A DNA stretch of 64,000 nucleotides from Macrotis lagotis (taxonomy: Eukaryota > Chordata > Mammalia > Peramelemorphia > Peramelidae). A model generated the notes under the pieces. That model saw only the letters and a program-made list of their open reading frames with translations, was not told where the DNA came from and did no database searches. Shown here piece by piece: positions 1-11,722 of this stretch. Made by a program: the position numbers and the translations under genes. Location of the stretch: assembly GCF_037893015.1 (NCBI RefSeq), contig NC_133661.1:188492491-188556490 (forward strand), read 5' to 3'. Position 1 is the stretch's first letter; every line of letters starts with the position of its first letter.

Positions 1-2365
1 ACATTTCTAATAAATTCAGGGGTATAACAAGGATGCCCATTATCACCATTATTATTCAATATAGTATTGGAAATCCTTGCAGAAGCAAAAAAAGAGAAGA
101 ATAAAAACCTGAAGGAATCAGAATTGGCAACTGGGAAGCAAAATTTTCACTCCATGCAGATGATATGCTGGTATACCTAAAAAACATGAGAAAATAATCT
201 AAAAAACTCCTTGAAACAATTAACAAATTCATCAAAGTAACAGGATATAAAAAAACCCACATATATGATCAGGATTACTATATATGAAGATCAAAGCCCA
301 AGAACAAGAGATAGAGAAATTCCATTTAAAATAACTCTAGACAACAATAAATACTTGGGAATCTACCTCCCAAGACAAACAGAAATTATATGAGCACAAT
401 TATAAAGCTCTCCTCACCCAAATAAAGTCAAATCTAATAACTGGAAAAATGTCAAATGCTCATGGTTAGGTCGAGCTAATACAATAAAAATGACAATCCT
501 ACCCAAATTAAAATATTTATTCAGTGCAATAGACATCAAACTATGAAATAACTCCTTTACCAAGCTAGAAAAAGAGTAACAAAATTCATCTGGAGCAATA
601 AAAGGGCAAAAATAAATGAAATGAAAAAAATGTAAAGGAATATGGCCTAGCTATACTAGATCTAAAACTATACTATAAAGCAGCATTCATCAAAACTGCC
701 TGGTACTGGTTAAGAAATAAGAGTGATGGATCAGTAAATTAGGATAGGCTCAAAAGAAACACAGTAAATGAAAACAACAATCTACTATTTGACAAACCCC
801 AAAATATTAGCCTCTGGGATAATAACTCACTATTTGACAAAAAATGTTGGGCAAACTGGAAAATAGAATGGCAAAAACTCAGCATAGATACACATCTCAC
901 ACCCTAAACCAAAATAAAGTCAAAATGGGTATAGAATTTAGACATAAAGAACAATACTATAGATTAATTAATATACCAAAAATACTCTAAACATCTGATC
1001 TATGGAAAATTTTATGATCAAAGAACAATTAGAGCACATTATAAAATGCAAAATGAATGATTTTGGCTATATTAAATTAAAACATTTTTGCACTAACAAA
1101 ATAATGCTGCCAAAATTAGAAGAAAAGAGAAAGCTAGGAAACAATCTTCACAACCAGGAGTTCTGATAAAGGTATCATTTCTAAAATATACAGAGAATTG
1201 AATCAAATTTTTAAGGTCACAAATCATTCCCCAATTGATAAATGGTTAAATGATATGAACAGACAGTTTTCAAATGAAGAAATTAAAAGTAAATATGATC
1301 ATATGAAAAAATGCTACAAATCACTTTTGGTTACAGAAATGCAAATTTAAACAACAATGAGATATTATCTCACCTATTAGATTATCCCAGATGAGGAAAA
1401 AGGGAAGATGATCAAGGTTGGAGAGGTGGACTTGTGAACAAATGCAACCTTTCTGGTGATCAATATGTAACTATGCCCAAGGGCAATAAAACTGTTCATA
1501 CCTTTTGACCCTGCAATCCCAATTCTAGGACTACATCCAGAAGAAATTATAAAAAAATGGGAGAAGTCCTATGTGTTACAAAATATTTACAACAGGTCAT
1601 TTTGACATGGTAAAGAATTGGAACTGCTGCTCATCATTTGGGGAATGCCTAAACAAGTTATGGTATAATAAAAATATGGAATATTATTATTCTATAAGAA
1701 ACTATGAATGAGGGGTGGCTATGTGGCGCAGTGGATAAAGCACCGGCCCTGGAGTCAGGAGTACCTGGGTTCAAATCCGGTCTCAGACACTTAATAATTA
1801 CCTAGTTGTGTGGCTTTGGGCAAGCCCCTTAACCCTGTTTGCCTTGAAAAAACCTAAAAAAAAATTATAAATGGTCAGATTCTAGAGAAACATGGAAACA
1901 TGGAATGACTTATGGGATCTGATGCTGAGGGAAGGGAGTAGAACCAAAAGAACAATGTGCACATCAGCAACATTATGAGATGAACAACCTTATTGGAAAC
2001 AACTCCTCTCCACAGTCCAGAGAGCTAGGATTACTGTATTTGACTGCTAATAGTCTATATTATCCCCAACCAGAGGAAGAAAAACAAAACAAAACAACAC
2101 ACACAGAAAAAACACCCCTCTCGAATCTCATTAATACTTTATAAAAATTATCTCTTTTGCATCTCCTTCCCTTAATCCTAATTCCTCATATCAAAAATTA
2201 CTAATTTGCAATTATCTTTAACAAAATATTTATGCAAAATTCTACCCTCACTGTTCACGACTGAGGGGAGGCGGGTGGGAAGGAAGGGTGGAATGAAATT
2301 TTGTAACTTGGAAATATGCATATACAAATGGATGAAAATGAAATATATATATAAAATCAAGTCTT
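1..2365 (+). mobile_element. L1 LINE, 3' half (ORF2 RT to 3'UTR), broken
   Basis: The window opens inside L1 ORF2. Around 40-180 the reverse transcriptase signature QGCPLSPLLFN is readable, followed by HADDML, the active-site YxDD-type motif. The connector and C-terminal segments follow to about 1710, with several in-frame stops and frame changes, so the copy is dead. A SINE interrupts it at 1712-1863. The element resumes with the C-terminal and 3'UTR sequence, including the G-rich 3'UTR stretch near 2262-2290, and ends at an A-rich tail near 2360. The 5' part lies outside the window. L1 ORF2 normally supplies endonuclease and reverse transcriptase for target-primed retrotransposition; none is made here. 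Confidence 0.9.
1712..1866 (+). mobile_element. tRNA-derived marsupial SINE (WSINE1-like)
   Basis: The tRNA-like head (GTGGATAAAGCACCGGCC), the box-B-like GGTTCAAATCCGG, the family phrase CACTTAATAATTACCTAG and an A-rich tail are all present. It is inserted inside the sense L1. The tRNA-like head is an internal Pol III promoter in this class. Confidence 0.92.
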
Positions 2366-2372
2366 GCTACTG

Positions 2373-2391
2373 TGGGGGGGGGAGGGGAGGA
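2373..2391 (+). repeat. Poly-G tract, possible G-quadruplex
   Basis: An uninterrupted run of nine or more G followed by AGGGGAGG lies just after the L1 3' end. It marks the junction between the sense L1 and duplication block A. G-quadruplex formation is inferred from composition only. Confidence 0.5.
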
Positions 2392-2447
2392 ATTCAGGCA
2401 AGTCCCAGCCTTTTCTCTAGTATCTTGGCTCCATCTCTCAATTATGC

Positions 2448-2591
2448 TTTTTTTTTTAAAGACAGTGGGGTTAAGTGACTTGCCCAAGGTCACACAACTA
2501 AGTAATTATTAAGTGTCTGAGGCCAGATTTCAACTCAGGTACTCCTGACTCCAGGGCCAGTGCTCTATCCACTGTGTCACCTAGCCACCCC
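2448..2591 (-). mobile_element. SINE (WSINE1-like), antisense
   Basis: The reverse complement of the SINE is present with a T-run at its left end. It is flanked by imperfect target-site duplications, CTCAATTATGC at 2437 and CTCAATTCTGC at 2591, each followed by a T-run. It is absent from the matching place in block B. Confidence 0.9.
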
Positions 2592-3660
2592 TCAATTCTG
2601 CTTTTTTAAGGAGTTTTTTTCTCTTAATTTTTTCCCTTTTTTACTGATTGAACCTTATCACTTTAAAAATATAATTCTTTTCAGTATTTTATTCTTCCTT
2701 TAGCAAGTTGCTGACTTGCTTTTCATGCTTTTTGTTATTTTGCATCCTGCCTTGCTGTCATTTCTTTCCCCATTTTTGCTCTCTTTTATTTGTTTTTTAA
2801 AATCATCTTTGGATTCTTCCAGGATATATTTTGTATGGGAGGAATCTAAGAACAAGTCCCATTTTTCTTTGAACCTTTGGAAGTAGCAGTTTTGACTTTG
2901 TTGTCTTCTGAATTTGTATTTTGATCTTCCCTATTACAACAGAAACTTTTTTTATTATCTTGTTCTTTGTTGGCTGTGGTTTATCTATTTCTCTTATGTG
3001 TTGATTTGACTCTTAACTCTATGTTAAATTTGGGCTTTTTTTTAAGACCCAATTTGGACTTTTTCTTAGACCCAATTTTCAGATTTTTATGCTGCTTTTT
3101 TCATAGGTAGTTCTTGGGGGGAGCAGTCTGGCTTCAAAGGTGGTATGATCATAACAGAGTTGTGTTTACTACTCTCTTGACCTGTGCTCTTGTCTATAAG
3201 AGATCACAAGCACATTTTTTACTTTGCAGCTATCATCAGGGCCCCCTATTTCCCCTTATCCACTAGTTCTGGTGTATTAGTGCTCCTTCTTGCTAAAAGT
3301 CCATGTCACAGTGTGGTGAGTCAGATCTCCATATGGTCAATGCAACAGATTCTTGCACTCAGCAGCAAAGGGAGCCCGGTAATCAACTCCTGACCATTTA
3401 TTAGACTCCTTTACCATCTATGGACTGAGAAATCTGAAAAAGTTCTTCCAAGACAACTGCTGGCTTGCCAAGCTCCACTCCCATGGCAATGAGATAAAAT
3501 CTTCCCTGACCATTGTCTTGGTTGGAAAATATTTTCACAATCCTTTTGTGCCTTCTGTTACTCTAAAATTTGCTTTGTGGAGTGATTTCAAAGATGATTA
3601 GAGGAGAAGTTAGGAGAGTTGAGTTAAGTCCCAGCCTTTTCTCTGTCATCCTGGCCCCAT
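2592..3660 (-). mobile_element. L1-lineage 5' region (ORF1 N-terminus plus 5'UTR), antisense relic
   Basis: Read on the minus strand this resembles the ORF1 coiled-coil start and 5'UTR of the other L1/HAL1 copies in the window. It ends at about 3660 with the 5'-terminal motif (CATCCTGGCCCCAT read on the + strand). A short second copy of a similar 5' end lies at 2391-2436. The same segment is present in block B (39436-40335), so it predates the duplication. No usable reading frame remains. Confidence 0.7.
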
Positions 3661-3892
3661 GATCAAGGAAAAAATAAAATCAGACTGCAAATATTTTTAC
3701 TATATCTCACTTGAGGATGTTTTCCCTTCCCTGTCTGCCTCCTGACTTCACTGGCTTACTTTATATCTCAGATGAAATTCCTTCTATAGGAGTCTTTTCT
3801 AACCTCCTGTCACTCTTTTGCATTGCCTGTATATGAAATTTAATTTGCTTGAATTGCTATCAGTTTCTGAAATAAGCATACAAAAAATCAAA

Positions 3893-4012
3893 GGGCACCA
3901 TAACATAATGAACTAGACTTGAAGTCAGAAAGCTTTAACTTCAAAAAATGATTCTGACACAATAAGCTGTGTAACTGTGGCTAAGGTGCATAACCCATGA
4001 GGGTTATTGGGA
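3893..4012 (+). mobile_element. Old tRNA-type SINE relic
   Basis: Diverged SINE match, with 'gacttgaagtcag', 'ctgacacaataagctgtgt' and 'gcataaccc' in the right order. It is present at the matching site of block B (40550-40690), so it is older than the duplication. Confidence 0.65.
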
Positions 4013-4129
4013 AAAATGCATCTTTAATTTTTATTAACTTAATCAAAACTTACATTACCTTCAAACATTTAAAAAAACATTTTTCTTTATCAGGTTCAAA
4101 GGCTGCAACAGGCTATCATAGGTGTCAAC

Positions 4130-4161
4130 TACACACACACACACATACACACACACACAGA
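4130..4161. repeat. (CA)n microsatellite
   Basis: Perfect to near-perfect CA repeat, matched by a longer array at 40831-40878 in block B. A short (ATT)n lies at 4375-4394. Confidence 0.95.
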
Positions 4162-4663
4162 CATTAAAAATATCTAATTTATCATATGACTAAGGAGAAA
4201 AACCTTGGGAATTCAATTGTTATTCCCTCAAAGTATCTCAGAAATATTATAGGGAACTATTCATAATGTTTGAGAATCACAAGATAGGTAAATGGATGTG
4301 GCAATGTTACAGAAGAAAGAAATATGTAGGAGAAAAGGTTTATTAGGAGATTGTATAGAGATATCTTTTAGATTATTATTATTATTATTATTACAAGACA
4401 TCTGAAGAACTTGTGGCAAAAATCTCTCTGGGACCAAACTTTCTTCCAATGAATGAGGAGAATCCAATCCCTTATCCACCTTCCTGGTTCATATCACCCA
4501 ACAAAGGGAATAGATGGGCCAGATGAGAAGAAAATGTTAGGCAATAAGAGAAGAATATTTATTTGTTGAAGCCACAAAAGCTCAATTTATTAATTTAGAG
4601 TGACTGAAGTAAACAAAATGTTGCTAATGAATCCATAGGACAATTGTTGAAGGCTCTATGTAA

Positions 4664-4664
<1 letters not shown>

Positions 4665-4727
<63 letters not shown>
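4665..4727. repeat. (CT)n microsatellite
   Basis: About 31 CT units. The same array sits at 41370-41421 in block B with identical flanks, so both inherited it from the parental locus. Between here and 5520 I see only diverged single-copy-like sequence shared with block B. Confidence 0.97.
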
Positions 4728-4730
<3 letters not shown>

Positions 4731-5529
4731 CTCCATTTCCCAATGAAAATATATACCTGCATCCTATCTATATTTAAAAATATTTTCTCTGGTTTTCTTT
4801 TTGGAATATTATAAAATATATGTGTGCTATCTATAAACTTAAACCTTTGCAAGGCTATTCCTTATTTTTTTGCTGTTTCTTTACATTCTTAAATACAGTT
4901 ATGATCAAATTGTGAATTTTATTTGTTTTCTTTTTGCCACTGGGCTTCTGATCTTAAATTGAGTTTCCTTTCATGCTGATCCAGGTATTCAGATTTACAA
5001 AGTTTGCAAAAGCATTTCTTTACCTTATACAGTGATCTTCCAAATTGAGATTTGAAAATCATGACAATTTTGTGTTAATGACTAAAGGGTCTTTGATTTT
5101 TTACTGGTAATCCTATGACTTGATTTACAACATAAATACTTAAATGAATATAAAGATAAAATTTTCTGATAATATGTTCACATGTAAAGAGCAATTTTAT
5201 GAATTGATTATCATATTCATATGTATTTCTAGATAGCTTCCTCTCCTACCCCTGACCTTAGCTCTTGTGGTGTTCAAATTTTTGTCTCATTTCACTGTTA
5301 TTTAGTATGGGTATTAAGCAAATGTTGCTTAAATTTGAATCTTTTTTTTTCCTTGTCCCATATTACATGATAGCTAATGCTATTAAGGCATTCATTTAGT
5401 TCCATGAATAGGTCAATGTTTCATTGATAGTTTTTAATGGTGATGCTCATAGTCATAATATCTTATATCTAATATTTCTAATCATTATAAAGACTTGGGC
5501 CATGCTTTAATCTGCAAAGTTAGTATATT

Positions 5530-5655
5530 AGGGACTGAAAGGAACCTTAAAGAAAATTGAAGACTAGAGATCTGAAATGACTTTTGTGGTGTCATATGTA
5601 ATTGAAGGATTAATCAGACCCAGGTTCTCCACCTCTGAATCCAGTATTTTTGCAC
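5530..5655 (-). mobile_element. MIR/core-SINE relic, antisense
   Basis: Shows the diverged MIR order in reverse orientation: 'agatctgaaatgact', 'cagacccaggttctcc' and 'tgaatccagtattttt'. Shared with block B at about 42125-42250. Confidence 0.55.
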
Positions 5656-5682
5656 CCTTTTTATCCAGTGAGTTTATATAAG

Positions 5683-5685
<3 letters not shown>

Positions 5686-5740
<55 letters not shown>
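5686..5740. repeat. (AT)n microsatellite
   Basis: About 27 AT units. Block B has only a short ATAC/AT patch at the matching place (about 42275-42310), so the array expanded in A or shrank in B. Confidence 0.95.
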
Positions 5741-5742
<2 letters not shown>

Positions 5743-6445
5743 GAACATTTTATGTAACTAATATTTTGCACTTAAAATGTTAAAGAAAAATATATTATTA
5801 TTATTTCTTCTATGAAGTGATGATTCACTATATTCAATGTTCAAGTGATCTGGTCCCCAAACAAATGACTGATGTCTTATAAATGATCATTCCAATAGTT
5901 CATATTAATTAGTCAAGTAAGGCACTGCTGTTATTCTATTTGTCTTAAGAAGCAAGTAGTATGGTTGATTCCTTCAAGTGTCCTAACTCAATCATTCACA
6001 ATAGAAAAGGGTATGGTAAATTTCAGTATTTAACCCAGCAACAATGTTTTTTAGTAAGCCCCATCCTAATGGACATTAGTCAATAGCTTAAAAAAAAGGT
6101 GATAGAAGTTAAAATGCTTTCTAGTTTGTGTTATAACATGATTGAGGCATATTTATAGATAGACCACAATAAATAACAGTTTCAATTGATACCTGGCAAA
6201 AAGATGGGATTTCTCCTTTTCATGCATGCATTTTTGAAGTGCTTAGAAAGACTTCATATTTGCTCTCTTCTTTTTAAATAGTAATGTTAGACAGAGAGGA
6301 CCCAAGACTGATTTTTGAGTATTCATTTCACTCCAGGCTTTATCAAAATGATTACATGTGACTCCCTGTGCATTGTTTGATTTATTAGGAAAATTAATGG
6401 TTTCACAGTTTTATTCTCCAGAAATTCAGATGAAGTATTTAGGGA

Positions 6446-6585
6446 AGGCTTTTATTATTATCTTATTCAGATAAACTGAGGCACAAAATGATTAAGGACA
6501 TCTTCAAGGTCTGAGAACCAGCCAGCAATAGAACTTTGGACTAATTCCATGATTTCTAACTTCTAGTCTTTGTTTCCACCTACAA
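6446..6585 (-). mobile_element. MIR relic, antisense
   Basis: The antisense MIR landmarks 'ataaactgaggcacaaaatg', 'accagccagcaatagaactt' and 'gactaattccatgatttc' occur in order. Also present in block B at about 43025-43150. The stretch 6590-8780 shows no gene, only AT-rich sequence shared with block B, apart from about 6600-7070, which I could not place in B. Confidence 0.65.
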
Positions 6586-8777
6586 TATCTTTGACCTTTC
6601 CTGTAAGAGACTGTTGAGGATCACAGAGAGGTCATTGGTTGATTGGAAATGGCCTAGGGGTCCTCTTGCCCAGGTTCACCTTTGGCCTACTCTTCTGAGT
6701 TGGCTTTCTGCATCTTGTTATCTGTTACTCCAATTTGGCTCTTCCTGGAGCATTGGGTTCAACAATAAGCAGGTGATAGCATCATTGTGTGAAAAGTACT
6801 AGCCTGAGGAAGTACACTTTACCACCTGCTGTGCACTGGCAGGGAGGAATTTATTTGAATTGCTAATTGGAGAACTCTAAGGGAATTGGGGGGTAAACCA
6901 GGGACTAAGAGAATATTTAAGCTCTGACATTTTGTAAAATAAATGGAGAACTTGTCATCTTTTTCTCCTGCCTCTTGCCTCTTCAACATTGGTCTGAGGC
7001 AAGAATTAATTATGAGGAACAGATGAGTTAGTCAGCAAGGCAAGCAACATTTTCTTCCTTGATGATGGAGTAAAATATTCTAAGAAGTTCTAAGTCTCAA
7101 TGTCTCTATCATCCAGGTAACTTCCTTGAATCTATCATGAATTAACAATTTATTAAAAAGAATTCCTCTAGGTTCTGGAGATACAAAGATAGAAATAATA
7201 CCAATCTTATTTTCAAGGTACCTTACCGTCTATTCCTGTTTTGGGGGTATGGTAATAAATACACCTTTATAATCCTAATGGAAGAAGAGTTAAGTGAAAA
7301 AGATCAAAGTGATATAAGAAATCTGAGGGCAGAACTGATCATTTTGATCTGGAATATTCTGGGCAGACTTTATGATAGTGATAGTATTTAAAATGGATAT
7401 CCTTGTGAAGTAATGCTTTGCAATGTTGCAAAGCGATGAAAATAGTCATTTAAAATATTTCTCAATACATAGTTTGGATTTACTCACTTTTCTCTAAATT
7501 CAAAATAATTTTTAATTTTTTAAAATGTTTTTGAATAATTAACATTCCTCAGCTACACAACAGGGTTTACTCTGAAGAACAAAGGTTTTGGAATTTTATG
7601 ATAGTTGTATTAACTGCTTGAATGACTTTTATAATGAAAGAGATTTTAATTTTATTGTGCTTTAGTTCCAGAAGGCATACCAGTAGCTTGATTCCATGAG
7701 AAGCAGATTTTGGTTCACTTGAAAAATGTGTTCCTGAAATTGGAAGATTTCAAAAATTTCGTTTGACTTCTTCTCCATTAAAATTATTTAAACAGAAATT
7801 AGGTGACTACTTGTCAAGTACATTGTAAGGAATTAATTTAGGAATGAGATGGACTAGTTGATTGTAGTGATACTGTCTTGAACTGAACTTCTATGATTCT
7901 TAGATTCTGAAAGGACCATAATTTTATGACCTGTGCGAGATTAAAGGATTCAAATCTGGTCCTTATGTCTCAACACCATTAGGGGAATCTGCATTATTAC
8001 AACTGATATTATAGAATATAAAGAAACATTTGTTTCTTAATCTATAAAATTAGATGGCGGCATCTAAACTTTCTTTCACTTTTAAATCTATGATTTTATT
8101 CTCCCATAAGTTAGAGATGAAAGTTAAAGTCTAGACTGAATTAATTATATTTCTAATTATATAATATTTAAAAGAAAATGTTTTATTAAAACCAAAACAT
8201 TTTAGTTTCAAAAGGTACTACATCCATTTAATTACTTGTATGGGATATGAATAGCATCTACTTTTTAATTATTTAAGTTCTTATTCTTCTCATTTGCTTT
8301 GAGTCTACTTTGAGGTAGACAATAAAAATGTTGGCAAGGGAAGAGCTTGGCAAACCAGTCCAAAAGAACAAATAAAAATGCCATGGGAAATCACCATATA
8401 GTTAGACTTAAATAATGTATTTTCTTCTTCATTTATTGATTTCATTTACTTGTATTTTTGTATTTAGGTGTGTGAACAATTGATCTTAATGTTCTTACCA
8501 GTTTGTTTTCTGTATATAAGCAGTTTAGGCATACACTGTATAGTTTTATTTTACCTATTATTTATCTTGAAACATAGCCAAAATTTATATATTTTTACCT
8601 ATATCCACACATATACATAAAGGAAAATTTAGAACAATCCTTTCCTGAATGATCATAAATTCTAAATCAGTACTGTGAATTAATAACGTATCAGTATATG
8701 TCTTCTAAAGCTATAACATTCTAGAATGTTTCTAAATGGCAAGGGAATACAGACAAATAAATGTGTCTCTGTTTGTA

Positions 8778-8779
<2 letters not shown>

Positions 8780-8826
<47 letters not shown>
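8780..8826. repeat. (GT)n microsatellite upstream of OR
   Basis: About 23 GT units, 170 bases upstream of the OR pseudogene start. The same array is at 44899-44947 in block B. Confidence 0.97.
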
Positions 8827-8828
<2 letters not shown>

Positions 8829-8939
8829 ACAAGTGGTAAGCAAGGTTTAAAGAAGATATGTCAATATATCAGCCAAGTGAATTTGTCTTTGTATTTTTTC
8901 TCTCATTTTTATTTTCATAATTAATCATCTGACATTATT

Positions 8940-8966
8940 CTCATTTCTTTTTCCACTTTTTCACAG
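8940..8966 (+). promoter_or_regulatory. Splice acceptor of the OR coding exon (block A)
   Basis: A polypyrimidine run ends in TTTTTCACAG with AG at 8965-8966, leaving 33 bases of 5'UTR before the ATG at 9000. It is conserved almost base for base at the block B gene. OR genes usually splice one or more noncoding exons onto an intronless coding exon; the upstream exon was not identified. Confidence 0.7.
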
Positions 8967-8999
8967 AAAACTTCTAATCCAATCTTAACACTTGACACA

Positions 9000-9959
9000 A
9001 TGAACCAAGCAAAGTATTCTGGAGTGACTGAGTTTATGTTGCTGGCGTTTTCGGGATCTGCAGAACTCCAAATTTTCTACTTTGCTTTTTTTACCACGTT
9101 TTATATTGCTATTTTGCTGGGTAATTTCCTCATTGTGCTCACAGTGATCTCTGAACCTAACCTGCACACTCCTATGTATTTCCTGCTCAGCAACCTTTCC
9201 TTCACTGATGTATGCCTATCTACTTTTGCCACTCCCAAGATGATTGCAGACTTCCTTTTGGAGCACAAAAGCATCTCCTTTGATGGTTGCATGGCCCAGA
9301 TATTCTTTCTCCATGTCTTTGCTGCTGGTGAGATGGTGCTGCTTGTAGCCATGGCATATGACATATATGTTGCTATTTGCAAACCTCTGCACTACACAAC
9401 CATTATGAGTTTGCAGAAGTGTACAGGCTTAGTTATGGCTTCATGGATCATTGGAATCCTGCACTCCTTGAGCCAGTTGGCCTTCACTGTGAACCTTCCC
9501 TTCTGTGGCCCCAATGAAGTAGACAGCTTTTTCTGTGATCTTCCTTTGGTAATCAAACTTGCCTGTGTGGATACATATATTCTGGAGATAATGATGCTCT
9601 CTGAAAGTAGACTTATAGCCATGACCTCCTTTTTACTACTGCTGATTTCCTATACTGTCATCTTGGTGACTTTGAGGCGACATCCATCAGCTGGCAAAGC
9701 TAAGGCATGAGCCACTTTGACAGCTCATATTACTGTTGTAACACTATTCTTTGGACCTTGCATATTTATCTATGCCTGGCCATTCAGCAATTTTCCAGTT
9801 GATAAAGTACTCTCTGTATTTTACACAGTTTTCACACCTCTCTTAAACCCCATCATCTATACCTTGAGAAACAAAGAGATGAAATTAGCCATGAGGAAAC
9901 TAAGAAGCCATCTTATGAATGCCAGACAGCCCTTGGCAATGAGAGTATCTCATCATTAA
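9000..9959 (+). pseudogene. Olfactory receptor, OR4K-type, pseudogene (block A)
   Basis: This is a class II olfactory receptor reading frame of the full usual length (319 codons plus stop) but with a TGA at codon 237 (9708-9710) where the intact paralogue has CGA (Arg). Translation would stop before TM6 and TM7, so no working receptor is expected. The frame is otherwise open from ATG 9000 to TAA 9957-9959, and PMYFLL, the TM3 Cys97 and the loop cysteines are intact. Two further lesions fit loss of constraint. The DRY motif reads D-I-Y (Ile122, ATA instead of AGA), and the N-terminal N-glycosylation site seen in the paralogue (NYS) is KYS here. By hand count about 60 of 960 bases differ from 45120-46079 (about 94 % identity). 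It lies in block A, downstream of a conserved splice acceptor. One nonsense change in an otherwise clean frame suggests recent death, possibly a segregating allele. Confidence 0.95.
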
Positions 9960-10367
9960 ACCCCAGAATCATAGCCATTGCTTTTTTTACAATTTGTTTT
10001 TTATGTTCTGTGAGAGTGATAATCTATTAATGAGTTACCAATAATCCAGATGGAAAAATGTACTGGTCATCCTTTTTTCATTGCCTTCACATGCCCCCTA
10101 AAATTTTTGCTTATAGTTCATAATAACTATATCTATTTTGTCATTAAAAGCATTTACTATGCCTATGTTGAGAGAGACAGAGAGGTGATAACTAATAGAT
10201 GATTACTAGATGTATAAGATTTTGCTTATATAGTTATAGATCCATACATATAAATCTATAGCTCTCTATCTCTCTTTTTGTAATAAGTTAAGTAATGGCT
10301 GTCCTGGAGGGTCTTTCTCAAAGCAGAGCTTTTGGAAGAATTTAATATGGTGTAAAGAGCAAAAGAA

Positions 10368-10540
10368 GGGCAGCTAGGTGGCATGGAGTGGCTAGTTGTT
10401 GTAGTGGATAAAGCACCGGCCTTGGAGTCAGGAGTACCTGGGTTCAAATCCAGTCACATACACTTAATAATTACCTATCTGTGTGGCCTTGGGCAAGCCA
10501 CTTAACCCCATTTGCCTTGCAAAAAAAAAACCTAACAAAA
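10368..10540 (+). mobile_element. SINE (WSINE1-like) with disrupted head
   Basis: SINE with A-rich tail. Flanks AAAGAGCAAAAGAA (10354) and AAAGAGTGAAAGAA (10541) form the target-site duplication. The head has an extra 'ggagtggctagttgttg' stretch between box A and the 5' end. Block B preserves the empty site. Confidence 0.92.
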
Positions 10541-10783
10541 AAGAGTGAAAGAAACATTTTGGGGCAAACTCCCAGTGGGAGGAAGCAGCCAAGGTATGGT
10601 TTTGAATTATGAAGAAATAGAAACAGTCCGGAAGTACTGGTCCAACACCTGCCTTTAAGACACTATTTATGTGACTATGGGCAAGTTAGTGAAATTTTCA
10701 AATAATTTTCTAAGACTCTTTAAGTTCATAATTTATATATTATTTCTTTATTTGGTAGATGTTTGCACATTAATTACCTACCC

Positions 10784-10940
10784 AGGGGGTGGTTAGGTGG
10801 CACAGTTGGTAGAGTACCAGCCCTGGAGTTAGGAGTACCTGAGTTCAAATCTGGCCTCAGACACTTAATAATTACCTAGATGTAGGACCTTGGGCAAGCC
10901 ACTTAACTCCATTGTCTTGCGGAAAAAAATCCCTAAAAAT
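10784..10940 (+). mobile_element. SINE (WSINE1-like)
   Basis: Flanked by a perfect 12-bp target-site duplication AATTACCTACCC (10772-10783 and 10941-10952). Absent from block B. Confidence 0.95.
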
Positions 10941-10994
10941 AATTACCTACCCTAATGAAATTATAGGTTTAGAAAAAATATCAAAAATATTACT

Positions 10995-11137
10995 TGGGGG
11001 GCAGCTAGGTGGTGCAGCGGATAGAGCACCGGGCCTGGAGTCAGGAGTACTGAGTTCAAATACAGACTCAGACACTTAATAATTACCTAACCCTGTGGCT
11101 TTGGGCAAGCCACTTAACCCATTGTCATGCAAAAAAC
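10995..11137 (+). mobile_element. SINE (WSINE1-like)
   Basis: Starts GGGGGGCAGCTAGGTGGTGC and ends CATGCAAAAAACT, running directly into a TATC microsatellite that probably grew from its tail. Absent from block B. Confidence 0.92.
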
Positions 11138-11160
11138 TTATCTATCTATCAATCTATATC

Positions 11161-11205
<45 letters not shown>

Positions 11206-11206
11206 T
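11138..11206. repeat. (TATC)n microsatellite at a SINE tail
   Basis: About 16 tetranucleotide units directly after the A-rich SINE tail, a common birthplace for such arrays. Confidence 0.93.
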
Positions 11207-11233
11207 TTACCTGAAGTCATATTGGTAGTATAC

Positions 11234-11391
11234 TATTTTCCTTTTAGGATTTTTCCAAGGCATATGGGGTTAAGTGGCTCGCCCAAGGCCACAGGGCTAG
11301 GTAGTTATTAAGTGTCTGAGACCGGATTTAAACCCAGGTGTTCCTGACTCCAAGGCCGGTGCTTTATCCACTATGCCAACTAGCTGCCCCA
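11234..11391 (-). mobile_element. SINE (WSINE1-like), antisense
   Basis: Reverse-complement SINE flanked by target-site duplication GTAGTATAC (11225-11233 and 11392-11400). It makes the fourth SINE within 1.1 kb, all block A specific. Confidence 0.93.
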
Positions 11392-11587
11392 GTAGTATAC
11401 ATTTTGATGACCCCTTCAATCACAGAAAGAATAATGGTCAATGTTAACTATATTTCTTTATGAATTTTCAAAATTCTGAGTAATTAGAAGGAATGACTTT
11501 TTCACTAAACACTACTCTCTCAAATCAGCATTGTATATTTTTGGATATATTCTGCATACATATTTATATGTATATATGTTTACACTG

Positions 11588-11722
11588 TCTCCCTCATTAA
11601 AATATAACCTCCTTGAGAGCAGAGACTATTTCAGTTTTATTTTTGCATGTCCAGTGCTCAAATTAGTACTTGAAGCACATTGTATGCTTAATAAATGCTT
11701 GCTGTTTAAATTATTGATTTAT
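11588..11722 (+). mobile_element. L2 LINE 3' end relic
   Basis: Typical L2 3' terminus: 'ctccttgagagcagagact', then 'ccagtgctcaaattagtac', then 'gcttaataaatgcttgctg'. Shared with block B (50752-50885), so ancestral. Confidence 0.75.

Noticed and set aside
4595-4852. Minus-strand frame with a long Arg-Glu repeat
   Set aside because: Produced by translating the CT microsatellite; no other support.
8736-8924. Frame with a Cys-Val repeat
   Set aside because: Produced by the GT microsatellite upstream of the OR pseudogene.
11138-11206. Regularly spaced repeats suggesting a CRISPR array
   Set aside because: A simple tetranucleotide microsatellite; no repeat-spacer structure anywhere in the window.
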